A stretch of 64,000 nt of DNA from Acetobacteraceae bacterium. Lineage in GTDB: Bacteria; Pseudomonadota; Alphaproteobacteria; Acetobacterales; Acetobacteraceae. Positions 27,880 through 35,737 of this stretch are shown in pieces; within the stretch, counting starts at the first letter, position 1; each line of letters starts with the position of its first letter. Location of the stretch: NCBI GenBank assembly GCA_947474705.1, contig CANJJS010000011.1, positions 1 to 64,000 of the forward strand, written 5' to 3'. Below the pieces are notes generated by a model. That model was not told the DNA's origin and ran no database searches. It worked only from the letters and a program-made list of their open reading frames with translations. The position numbers and the translations under genes were made by a program.

Positions 27880-28370
27880 GCGCGACCCCGGAAGACCTCT
27901 TCGCCGCCCTCGACCAATTGGGCGTCGAACATTCCACCATGACCCACCCGCCAATTTTCACGGTCGAGGAAGGCCGTGCCTGGCATGACAAAATCCCCGG
28001 GCTGCACTGCAAGAATTTATTTCTGAAGGACCGCGAGGGGAAAATCTGGCTGGCCGTCATGCCCGGCGACAAACGCGCCGACCTGAACCAGTTGGAAAAA
28101 CGCGTGCGCGCCGCCCGCCTGTCCTTCGCCCGCCCGGACGTGCTGCTGGAGGTTTTGGCCCTGACTCCGGGCTCCGTGACTCCGTTCGGCCTGCTCAACG
28201 ACATCGCGCGCCGCGTCACGGCCGTGATCGACGAGGACCTCTTAAAAAGCGAATGGGTGAATTTTCACCCGCTGCACAACGCCGCCTCCACCACGCTCCG
28301 ATCCGCCGGCCTCATGCGCTTCATCCGCTCCCTGGGCTACGACCCGATCGTCGCCGATTGCGGGCCGTAA
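27876..28370 (+). CDS. YbaK/ProX-type aminoacyl-tRNA deacylase (PrdX-like)
   Basis: A 164-residue freestanding editing domain related to the INS domain of prolyl-tRNA synthetase. It is expected to hydrolyse mischarged tRNA such as Ala-tRNA(Pro). Typical segments are HPPIFTVEEG, LHCKNLFLKDREGK with the conserved Lys, and GSVTPFGLLND. Length fits ProXp-ala/PrdX. It is translationally coupled to the upstream ZnuA-like gene through an ATGA overlap, a pairing without an obvious functional link. Confidence 0.9.
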   Translation: MSATPEDLFAALDQLGVEHSTMTHPPIFTVEEGRAWHDKIPGLHCKNLFLKDREGKIWLAVMPGDKRADLNQLEKRVRAARLSFARPDVLLEVLALTPGSVTPFGLLNDIARRVTAVIDEDLLKSEWVNFHPLHNAASTTLRSAGLMRFIRSLGYDPIVADCGP

Positions 28371-28380
28371 CCGGGCCGGG

Positions 28381-28728
28381 TCAGACCCCGAAAATCGCGT
28401 TCCGCACTTCCACCAGCGGCGCGTCGCTCTCGTCCGGCAACCGGATCGGCGCGCCCGCCGACGTCTCCACCACATGAAACGGCGTGTCGCGGACCTCCCA
28501 GAACTGCCCTTGACCCCAGACCGCGACCCCGCCACCGGTGTCGTCCGCGTACCAGCCGTCATGTACCGGCACCACGTTCAGGTCCTGACCCCGCGCCGCG
28601 TCGAGGTCGCCCTCGCAGAAAAAGTCCCGCGTTCCGCCCGTCGCGAGCGCCGGTGTCGCGCGTGTCTGCTTGATCTCGAACCCACAGCCCGCCGGCGTTT
28701 CGCCGGAGGTTCTGACAATGAACATCAT
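28381..28728 (-). CDS. Hypothetical protein, 115 residues
   Basis: A small protein starting at the first of two consecutive ATG codons (28728), where ATGA overlaps the stop of the upstream alpha/beta hydrolase gene. It has no signal peptide or membrane segment. It is rich in Gly, Asp, Thr and Val, with a predicted beta-rich character (IVRTSGETPAG, FWEVRDTPFHVVE), and has two cysteines near residues 15 and 38. I do not recognise the family. Coupling to hydrolase and LLM monooxygenase genes suggests an accessory role in that catabolic unit. It ends 10 bases from the convergent tRNA-editing gene. Confidence 0.65.
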   Translation of the reverse strand: MMFIVRTSGETPAGCGFEIKQTRATPALATGGTRDFFCEGDLDAARGQDLNVVPVHDGWYADDTGGGVAVWGQGQFWEVRDTPFHVVETSAGAPIRLPDESDAPLVEVRNAIFGV

Positions 28729-29540
28729 CGGCGTGGCTCCTTCTTCGCATCCAGGAAACCGGCGACAAGGGCGGCGAACGCCTCTGGCTGTTCCAGTTCC
28801 GGGTGATGCCCCGCCGCCGGAATCGTGTCGAACGTGGCGCCGGGAATGAGACCCGCATAGGCGCGCCCATAATCCGGCGTGACGATCCGGTCCGACTCGC
28901 CCCAGATTACCCGTACCGGCACCGCGATCCGATGCAGCCATTGTTTCAATTGCGGATTGTACATGTGCGGCCGCCAGCCGAACAGACACAGCGAGTCCCA
29001 GTTCCGCGCGAGCGCCACCATGTCCTGGTCTGTCATCGCCTCGGATATCGTGGACTGCCAGCCCAGGGCGTAAATCGCCTCGGGCCGGCGTGACGGATCG
29101 TGCCAGGCGCGGCGGTTCAGTTCCGCGGGATCGGTGTTGAAGAAATGCACGATATCCCGGTCCTCGCGTCCGCCGATCTTGATGCCGACCGGGTCCACCA
29201 GAATCAGACGGCCAAGCTTCGCCGGCCGGGTCACCGCGAGTTCCGCGGCGATCCAGCCGCCAAACGACAGGCCGATCACCGTGATATCGTCGCCCGGCAG
29301 CGCCTCCAAAATCGACTGATAAACGTTCACGAGGTCGTAGGGCGTATCGAAATCCCCGGGACCGGGCGATCCGCCAAAGCCCGGATGCGATGGCGCCACG
29401 ACCTCCCCATGCGCCGCCAGCAGGTCCACGAAGGGCGCCTTCGGATGCACCGGATTGGTGCCGTGAATCACCAGAATGGGACGCCCGGAGCCCCGGCGCA
29501 GCACTTCGAGATCGAACGGACCGGCACGCATCGTCGTCAT
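28725..29540 (-). CDS. Alpha/beta hydrolase
   Basis: A 271-residue alpha/beta hydrolase with the nucleophile Ser92 in the elbow GLSFGG, an acid in WGESDRI, and the catalytic His in AAGHHPELE. The oxyanion HGTNP segment is near residues 26-30. The family includes C-C bond hydrolases and esterases; the substrate is unknown. The ATG at 29540 lies inside the end of the upstream LLM monooxygenase gene (4-base overlap), so the two are coupled. It probably acts on a product of that flavin enzyme. Confidence 0.9.
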   Translation of the reverse strand: MTTMRAGPFDLEVLRRGSGRPILVIHGTNPVHPKAPFVDLLAAHGEVVAPSHPGFGGSPGPGDFDTPYDLVNVYQSILEALPGDDITVIGLSFGGWIAAELAVTRPAKLGRLILVDPVGIKIGGREDRDIVHFFNTDPAELNRRAWHDPSRRPEAIYALGWQSTISEAMTDQDMVALARNWDSLCLFGWRPHMYNPQLKQWLHRIAVPVRVIWGESDRIVTPDYGRAYAGLIPGATFDTIPAAGHHPELEQPEAFAALVAGFLDAKKEPRR

Positions 29541-30712
29541 TGCGCGGCCACCGGCATGTCGAGATCCACGGGCCCAAGGTCCTGGAGCTGAGGCAAAACC
29601 TCCTTCGCGGCGAGGGTAAAACTCTTCATCGCCTCCGCGTGGGTGACGAGCCCCTGCCGTGTCATCATGATGATCCGCCCGACCCCGCCAACGCGCTGGC
29701 GGAATTCCTTGATCTGCCGGACAACGGTATCGGGACTGCCGCAGAACATCTGCCCCTGCCGGATCAGCGTCGCCACGGACAGGTCGGACGGACGTTTGGA
29801 CGCCCCGCCCCGCCAGGCCGCGGGCGTCAGCTCGGGTGGTAACTGGCCTGGCTGAAATTTTGACATTTGCGGCGAGCTTTTGATGCTGACCGTGAGGAAC
29901 CAGGCGATTTTCGCGCCGATACGGAAGGCTTCCTCGTCGGTGTCGCCCACGTAACAGAAGGCCATGTAGGAAAAACGGTCCTCGCCCGGCACCGGCAGAC
30001 CGGCCTCGGCGCGGGCTTTCTTATAGGAGTCGTAGGCGGTTTTGGTGCGGTCGTAGCCGCCGAACAGGAGCGTGTTGACGTACCCCCGGCGCCCGAGTTC
30101 CGCGCAGGTCGGAAGATCGCTCGTCGCGGCCCAGAATTCCGGCCGCGGCTTCTGCCAGGGGCGCGGCCAGATGTTGACATGCGCGTGGGTGAAGAACTTG
30201 CCTTCCCAACTGAAGGGCCCTTCGTGAGACGTAAGAGATTTCTCGATCAGATCGATCGCTTCCCATTCCCGTTCCCGGATGCGCATCGGATTGGCGTCGC
30301 CGGAAACCATCTCGGTCGCGCCGGATTTGACGAAGCCAATGTCCAGCCGCCCGCGAGACACCACATCGATGGTAGCGTATTCCGTCGCCACCCGCACCGG
30401 ATCGGGCCGCACGGTAATCAGCGTCCCCAACGACAGAATCCGGACTTTTTTGGTGAGACTGGCGACGATGCCGGTGATCACGGGGCTCGCGGCCCAGAGA
30501 TTGTTGATCCCGGAATGATGCTCATTGGTGACGATATGCAGGCCGATCTCGTCGCAATGCCGGTATTCTTCCCAGATTTCGTCGTAAAGCCCCGCCGCTA
30601 TTTCGGGTTCGCAATATTTATTCGGCAGGCTGGCGCGCACCGACGGCGCCGCGTCCAGCACTTCCGCCGGCACGAAAGGGTAGGGGCATTCGCAGTGGTT
30701 CCAAAGTTCCAT
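29537..30712 (-). CDS. LLM class flavin-dependent oxidoreductase
   Basis: A 391-residue bacterial-luciferase-like monooxygenase using reduced FMN and oxygen. Family features include VTNEHHSGINNLWAASP near residue 60, SLGTLITVRPDPVRVATEYATIDVVSRGRLDIGF-type central strands, and GSPDTVVRQIKEF toward the C-terminus. GAAGGAG sits 8 bases before the ATG at 30712, which is preferred over a start eight codons earlier. It needs a flavin reductase, which is not nearby. It lies in a minus-strand run with two hydrolases and an HpaB-type monooxygenase. Confidence 0.92.
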   Translation of the reverse strand: MELWNHCECPYPFVPAEVLDAAPSVRASLPNKYCEPEIAAGLYDEIWEEYRHCDEIGLHIVTNEHHSGINNLWAASPVITGIVASLTKKVRILSLGTLITVRPDPVRVATEYATIDVVSRGRLDIGFVKSGATEMVSGDANPMRIREREWEAIDLIEKSLTSHEGPFSWEGKFFTHAHVNIWPRPWQKPRPEFWAATSDLPTCAELGRRGYVNTLLFGGYDRTKTAYDSYKKARAEAGLPVPGEDRFSYMAFCYVGDTDEEAFRIGAKIAWFLTVSIKSSPQMSKFQPGQLPPELTPAAWRGGASKRPSDLSVATLIRQGQMFCGSPDTVVRQIKEFRQRVGGVGRIIMMTRQGLVTHAEAMKSFTLAAKEVLPQLQDLGPVDLDMPVAAQ

Positions 30713-30754
30713 GGTCGCGACTCCTTCAAACACCGATGACGGATCCGGGCGTGG

Positions 30755-31492
30755 TCAGCCCAGACGGCGGCGGTACAGCGCGATCAGACGCTCCCAATGG
30801 CGTTCGGCGGCGGGCTGGTCGTAACACCAGCGTTGCGGAAACGCGTAGCCGTGATGGACCTCCGGATACATTTCCAGTTCGCCCGAATTCCCGGACGCGT
30901 CGAACAACGCCTTGAGTTCCGCCACCATCGGCAGTGGCGCCAGTTCGTCGTGTTCCGCGCAGGCGATGTAAAGCTCCCCCTTCGCCTTGCCCAAATTGAG
31001 GTGCGGACTTTCCTCGTTCTCCGACACCAGCCAGGTGCCGTAAAACGACGCCGCGGCGGCGATGCGGCCGGGATAACGCGCGGCGGCGGCCAGGGAGTAA
31101 GGCCCGCTCATGCAATAACCATGCGTTCCCACCGGACCCGGCTTCGCGGCGGGTTGTGTGTCGATGTGCGCGAACATCGCCGCGACATCGTCCATGACCG
31201 GCGGTATCGTCATCTTGGTGCGCACGGACCGCATCCGCGCCTGCTCCGCGCTGCCTTTGGTCAGCACGTCCGGCCCGTATTTGGTGTCGCGTCCCGCGCG
31301 GTAATACAGGTTCGGCAACATCGCATAGAACCCGACCGAGGCCAGGCGGCGCGCCATGTCGTAAAGCTCCTGACGAATGCCCGGCGCATCCATCAGCATC
31401 AGCACCGGCGGGTGGGCGCCACGATCCGGGTGGACAACGAACGTCTCCATCGCGCCATCCTTGGTGACGATGTCCAATGTTTGTTCGATCAC
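30755..31492 (-). CDS. Dienelactone hydrolase family protein
   Basis: A 245-residue alpha/beta hydrolase of the dienelactone hydrolase family, which opens lactones or ester bonds in aromatic degradation. The nucleophile is Cys127 in HGYCMSG, with Asp in CAEHDELAP and His in EVHHGYAFP completing the triad. It starts with GTG at 31492 after GGGAGAGGA. Length matches the family. It is flanked by LLM and HpaB-type monooxygenase genes on the same strand, consistent with a ring- or lactone-opening step. Confidence 0.93.
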   Translation of the reverse strand: MIEQTLDIVTKDGAMETFVVHPDRGAHPPVLMLMDAPGIRQELYDMARRLASVGFYAMLPNLYYRAGRDTKYGPDVLTKGSAEQARMRSVRTKMTIPPVMDDVAAMFAHIDTQPAAKPGPVGTHGYCMSGPYSLAAAARYPGRIAAAASFYGTWLVSENEESPHLNLGKAKGELYIACAEHDELAPLPMVAELKALFDASGNSGELEMYPEVHHGYAFPQRWCYDQPAAERHWERLIALYRRRLG

Positions 31493-31594
31493 GGCGTGTC
31501 CTCTCCCGTTTGCGCGCGGCGGAGGATTCCATTTTGACCGCGGCCAGGCAAGCCGCGGGCCCGTTGGCCGTGCCGATGGCCCGCCCGGCGCGCC

Positions 31595-33049
31595 TTACTC
31601 CGGCGGTTCGCGCAGAAACCGCTCGACCAGCGCCATCGCCCGGTCGCGCTTCGCCAGCCCCTGCGCCCGTTGCTGGTTGCGCGCCCCGGAGGTCAAATAA
31701 AACCGCTCGTACAGCTCCACCCGGGACGCCAGCGCCGTTCCCGCGTAATCCCAGGCGAGCCGGAACAGCCTGACGCGCCGTTCCGCCGTGGTGTCGTTGG
31801 CGCCGCGCAAATATTTGTCGATATAGGGGCGCAGATCCGCGTTGTTCATCATGTGCCACGTCGGCGTGGCCAGCAGATTGTGCGACCCCAGAAGTTTGAT
31901 GATTTCATTCGCCCGCAGCATCCAGAACGGCATCGTCGCCCGCAGCGCCGACAAGGGATCGGCCTCCGGAAACCACACCGCCTCGCCGCCCGGCGCGCCC
32001 CAGTTCTTCGGGTGGTCCTCGGCGTTCTCCACCGCGGCGCGGGCGAGTTCGGCGTAACTCCAAAGTTCCCCCAGCATTTGTTGCGCCACCGGACTTTTGT
32101 CGCCGATCGCCTCGGCCATGGCGGTGGCCAAAGCCCAGGCGAATTCGAGTTTGGTGGAGGCGCGGACCATGGTTTGCTGCATGACGTTGGGATTCCAGCT
32201 CCGCGTCATGACCTGGTTGTAGACTTTCAGGTTCGCGTCGATGAACACCCGGTCGCGGGGCACTTCGACATCGTCGAAGATCAGAAACGCGTCCTGCTCG
32301 TCGAATCGCGAGGACAGCGGAAAATCGAATTTGTTTTCCGTCCCCGCGACACTGTCCCGGCAAATGAATTTCAGACCGGGCGTGGCCATGGGAATGCAGA
32401 AGGACACGGCGAATTTATCCCCGCCCTCCGGGATCGGCCTGCCTGGATACACCGCCAGTTCGTCCGCGAAGGGCGCCAGAGTGGACAAAATGCGCGCCCC
32501 GCGCACGACGATGCCATGCTCCGTATCCGCGACCTTGCGCAGAATGACGTCGTTTTCCTGGCCTGGAAATTCGTCTTTCGCCTTGTCGATCGTCGGATGG
32601 ATCAGCGTGTGCGTCAGACAAATGTCGTTCCGCCGGATGAACTTTTGGTATTCCACCTGCCGCGCCGCGCCCGCCTCGTTCCCATGCTCCGCCCATTCAT
32701 GGGCGCAGGCCGCGAACCCGGCATAGGTGACATTCATGTAATCGGGCGTCCGGCCCATGACCCCGACCGTGTGCTCGGCAATCCGCCGTAAACCCCGGTG
32801 CCGCTGCTTCACCTCCTCGGGCGAGCGCGGCGCCATATGGCTCACATTGATCGGTTCGCCCGTCTCCGGATCGGGATACAGACAGTCGGCGGCGAATTCG
32901 TGCTGCATGTCGAACACCGCCGCCAGCCCCTTGGCCGCGCCGGCGAAGGCGGGATGGCCGATGACATCGGTCACCTTGTCGCCGCCGACCCAGATGTCCC
33001 GATCGTCCTTCAACCCGCGCAAAAACGCCTCGCCCGTGCGTGCCGGCAT
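31595..33049 (-). CDS. 4-hydroxyphenylacetate 3-hydroxylase family monooxygenase (HpaB-like)
   Basis: A 484-residue two-component flavin monooxygenase large subunit, using FADH2 and oxygen to hydroxylate phenolic compounds. It begins MPARTGEAFLRGLKDDRDIWVGG, a common family start, and carries RSPEEVKQRHRGLRRIAEHTVG, RNDICLTHTLIHPTID and DDVEVPRDRVFID. GGGGGAA lies 7 bases before the ATG at 33049. The HpaC-type flavin reductase is not in the window. The family also includes 4-hydroxybutyryl-CoA dehydratase relatives, but the length and start fit hydroxylases better. Confidence 0.92.
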   Translation of the reverse strand: MPARTGEAFLRGLKDDRDIWVGGDKVTDVIGHPAFAGAAKGLAAVFDMQHEFAADCLYPDPETGEPINVSHMAPRSPEEVKQRHRGLRRIAEHTVGVMGRTPDYMNVTYAGFAACAHEWAEHGNEAGAARQVEYQKFIRRNDICLTHTLIHPTIDKAKDEFPGQENDVILRKVADTEHGIVVRGARILSTLAPFADELAVYPGRPIPEGGDKFAVSFCIPMATPGLKFICRDSVAGTENKFDFPLSSRFDEQDAFLIFDDVEVPRDRVFIDANLKVYNQVMTRSWNPNVMQQTMVRASTKLEFAWALATAMAEAIGDKSPVAQQMLGELWSYAELARAAVENAEDHPKNWGAPGGEAVWFPEADPLSALRATMPFWMLRANEIIKLLGSHNLLATPTWHMMNNADLRPYIDKYLRGANDTTAERRVRLFRLAWDYAGTALASRVELYERFYLTSGARNQQRAQGLAKRDRAMALVERFLREPPE

Positions 33050-33155
33050 TCGTCGTTCCCCCTTGGCCTTACCGGCGCCATATTGGCGGACGAAATTTCG
33101 TTCCGGAAGGACCGCGGCCCCCGCGGTCCGAAGCATGAAACGGTCGGCGGATAAC

Positions 33156-34892
33156 ATGGCGCGGTGTTGCACGGCATTTCTGCTCCTCGCCTTCCTGGCG
33201 AGCCTCGCCACACCCGGTCTGGCCGCCAAACGGCCGTCCGACGCCGCCCCCGCGCCAGGCAAATGCGGACCCGTCGCGAAGAACACCGCTGCGCCCGCCG
33301 ACCCCGACAGCAAACCGGCGGGCTTCGTGCCGGACGAGGTCTGGAGCGACGGCACCGTCACTACCGGTGGAACCACGATCGCCTATTGCGCGGTCGCTGG
33401 GACGCTGGTGGTGCGCCCCAAGGGCTGGGACGACACCCAGCGGGACCCGCCCGCCAAAAGCGAAACCGACGCCGCGCCGAAAACCGTCCCGGCGCAGGCA
33501 TCCATGTTCTACACCGCCTATTTCCGCCGCGACGCGGGCGCGACGCCGCGCCCCATCGTGTTCCTGTTCAACGGCGGGCCCGGCTCGGCGAGCGTGTGGC
33601 TGCACATGGGCGCGTTTGGACCGAAGCGCGTGGAGACGCCCGCGACCCGGCACGCGCCCCCCGCGCCTTATAAACTGGTCAACAACGAATACAGCCTGCT
33701 CGATGCCGCCGATCTCGTGTTCATCGACGCGCCGGGCACCGGCTTCAGCCGGATCATGGGCGAGGACAAGGAAAAATCCTTCTACGGCGTCGATGAGGAC
33801 GCGCGCGCCTTCGCCCATTTCATCGCGACGTTTTTGTCGAAATACAAACGCTGGAACGCGCCGAAATATCTGTTCGGGGAGAGCTATGGCACCATGCGCG
33901 CGGCGGTGCTGGCCAATCTGCTGGCGGTGGATCCCGGCATCGATTTCAACGGCGTCATCATGTTGTCGCAGGTCCTGACCGGCGCCTCGTTTCCCGACCG
34001 TCCCGAACTGACGCCCGGAAACGATTTGCCCTATCAACTGGCGCTCCCCGTCTACGCCGCCACCGCCTGGTATCACGCGCAACCGCCCGGGGAACGCGAC
34101 AAGCCCCCGCCCGCCGCGCTGCTGCATGAGGTCGAGCGCTTCGCCATGACCGAGTACGCCGCCGCGCTCGCCGCCGGCGGCGCGCTCGATCCGGCGGAAC
34201 GGGAAAAGATCGCCGCGCGTTTAAGCGCCTATACGGGGCTTCCGGTGGACTACTGGCGGCGGTCGGATCTGCGGGTCGGGGTGGACGAATTCCGCCAGGA
34301 AGTGTTGCGCGAGCAAGGCCTGATCGTCGGCGCGACCGACACCCGCTTTTCCGGACCGGCGCTGGACCGCGTCAGCCGAAAGGCGAAATACGACCCCACC
34401 GACGCCGCGATCACCTCGGCCTATGTCTCCGTCTTCAACGACTACGTCCGGCGCGTGCTCGGCTATGGCGAGGGCAAAACCTACCGCCCGGCGGCGAATG
34501 AAATCGGCGAGGTCTGGAGCTACCGCCATCAACCGGCGGGCGTTCAGGACGTAGAGGTGGCGGCCGATGGGCCCGCCAACGTTCTGCCCGACCTCGCGCA
34601 CGCGATGAAATACAATCCGCTGCTGAAGGTGCAGTTGAACGCGGGTTATTACGACCTTCTCACACCGTATTTTCAGGGGCGCTACGAAATGCGGCATCTG
34701 CCGATTCCGGCGGCCTTGCGCGCCAACATCGAATATCGCTGCCATGCCTCGGGCCACCTGGTGTACGTCGCGAAGGACGCCCTGGCGCGGCTGCACGACA
34801 ATGTCGCCGATTTCATCGACCGCACCTCCGGCCTGCCCCCCCGCCCAGAGCGCCCCAAACCCCTGGGCGCCGACTGCGCGACAGCCCAATAA
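33156..34892 (+). CDS. Secreted S10 family serine carboxypeptidase
   Basis: A 578-residue peptidase with a signal peptide (MARCCTAFLLLAFLASLATPGLAA). An in-frame ATG at 33135 would add seven residues; 33156 is taken because GGCGG lies close before it. Family motifs are FLFNGGPGSASVW (oxyanion hole), IDAPGTGFSR, the nucleophile Ser243 in LFGESYGT, and a late Asp (NAGYYDLLTP) and His (CHASGHLVYV) completing the triad. Bacterial S10 enzymes of this length act in the periplasm or outside on peptides. It diverges from the HpaB-like gene. Confidence 0.93.
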   Translation: MARCCTAFLLLAFLASLATPGLAAKRPSDAAPAPGKCGPVAKNTAAPADPDSKPAGFVPDEVWSDGTVTTGGTTIAYCAVAGTLVVRPKGWDDTQRDPPAKSETDAAPKTVPAQASMFYTAYFRRDAGATPRPIVFLFNGGPGSASVWLHMGAFGPKRVETPATRHAPPAPYKLVNNEYSLLDAADLVFIDAPGTGFSRIMGEDKEKSFYGVDEDARAFAHFIATFLSKYKRWNAPKYLFGESYGTMRAAVLANLLAVDPGIDFNGVIMLSQVLTGASFPDRPELTPGNDLPYQLALPVYAATAWYHAQPPGERDKPPPAALLHEVERFAMTEYAAALAAGGALDPAEREKIAARLSAYTGLPVDYWRRSDLRVGVDEFRQEVLREQGLIVGATDTRFSGPALDRVSRKAKYDPTDAAITSAYVSVFNDYVRRVLGYGEGKTYRPAANEIGEVWSYRHQPAGVQDVEVAADGPANVLPDLAHAMKYNPLLKVQLNAGYYDLLTPYFQGRYEMRHLPIPAALRANIEYRCHASGHLVYVAKDALARLHDNVADFIDRTSGLPPRPERPKPLGADCATAQ

Positions 34893-35035
34893 CGCCGGCC
34901 TTCGAAATACCCGGCGTCAAGGTCCGGCACGGCCGGCGGCCCATCGGAACAACGCCACGGCGCTTGCGGCCGGTTCCACCCGGACTTCAACCCGGACATG
35001 AATGACCGGCACCACCTTATCGCCCGGAACCCGGC

Positions 35036-35737
35036 ATGACCCTCTTGTTCGCGGGCGACCCGCACCGCAACTTCTCCCCGATCCTCCGGGCCTGCGCCGC
35101 CGCGCCGCCCGGCGACCTGGTGCTCGTCGGCGACCTCGACTGTCCCCGCCCGCTGACCGAGATCCTCGCGCCGGCGCTGGCGGCCGGATGGCGCGCGCAC
35201 TGGATCCTTGGCAACCACGATTGCGAGACGGAAGCCGCCTACGACAATCTCATGGGCGATCATCCCGCCGGCTGCCTCGACTACCGCGTCGCGGTGGTGA
35301 GCGGGGTGCGCGTGGCGGGCCTGCCCGGCGTCTTCAAACCCTCGGTCTGGCATCCCCGCGCGGAACCCGGATCGGACCGCATCGACCCGCCGCGGTTCCG
35401 CGACCGGGCCAGCTTCCTCGCCGCGCAGCCGAAATCCCGCTTATGGCGCGGCGGAATGCCACTCTGGCACCGCGACTCCATCTTTCCCGCCGATGTCGAG
35501 GCTCTGGCCGCCCAAAAATTCGATATTTTGGTATCGCACGAGGCCCCCTCGTGCCACCGCCACGGCTTCGCCGCCATCGACGGCCTCGCCGCGTCCGGCG
35601 GCGCGCGTCTGATCGTGCACGGCCACCACCACGAGTCGTACTCCGCCACGCTCCCAAACGGTATCGCGGTCCGCGGTCTCGGCCTGGCCGAACTCTGGTC
35701 CCCGCCGCCGCTATTTGGCGACAGTGGCCGAGGGTAA
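35036..35737 (+). CDS. Metallophosphoesterase
   Basis: A 233-residue calcineurin-like phosphoesterase. Metal ligands appear in the usual order: GDPH (Asp8, His10), VGDLD, GNHD, SHEAP and GHHHES. The length is that of small single-domain enzymes; the substrate is unknown. No signal peptide is seen. Its last 27 bases overlap the end of the convergent caspase-WD40 gene, so the two transcripts run into each other. Confidence 0.92.
   Translation: MTLLFAGDPHRNFSPILRACAAAPPGDLVLVGDLDCPRPLTEILAPALAAGWRAHWILGNHDCETEAAYDNLMGDHPAGCLDYRVAVVSGVRVAGLPGVFKPSVWHPRAEPGSDRIDPPRFRDRASFLAAQPKSRLWRGGMPLWHRDSIFPADVEALAAQKFDILVSHEAPSCHRHGFAAIDGLAASGGARLIVHGHHHESYSATLPNGIAVRGLGLAELWSPPPLFGDSGRG

Noticed and set aside
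35711-35737. Frameshift or misannotation at the phosphoesterase/caspase junction
   Set aside because: Both frames end cleanly and carry family motifs to the end; a 27-base convergent overlap is acceptable.
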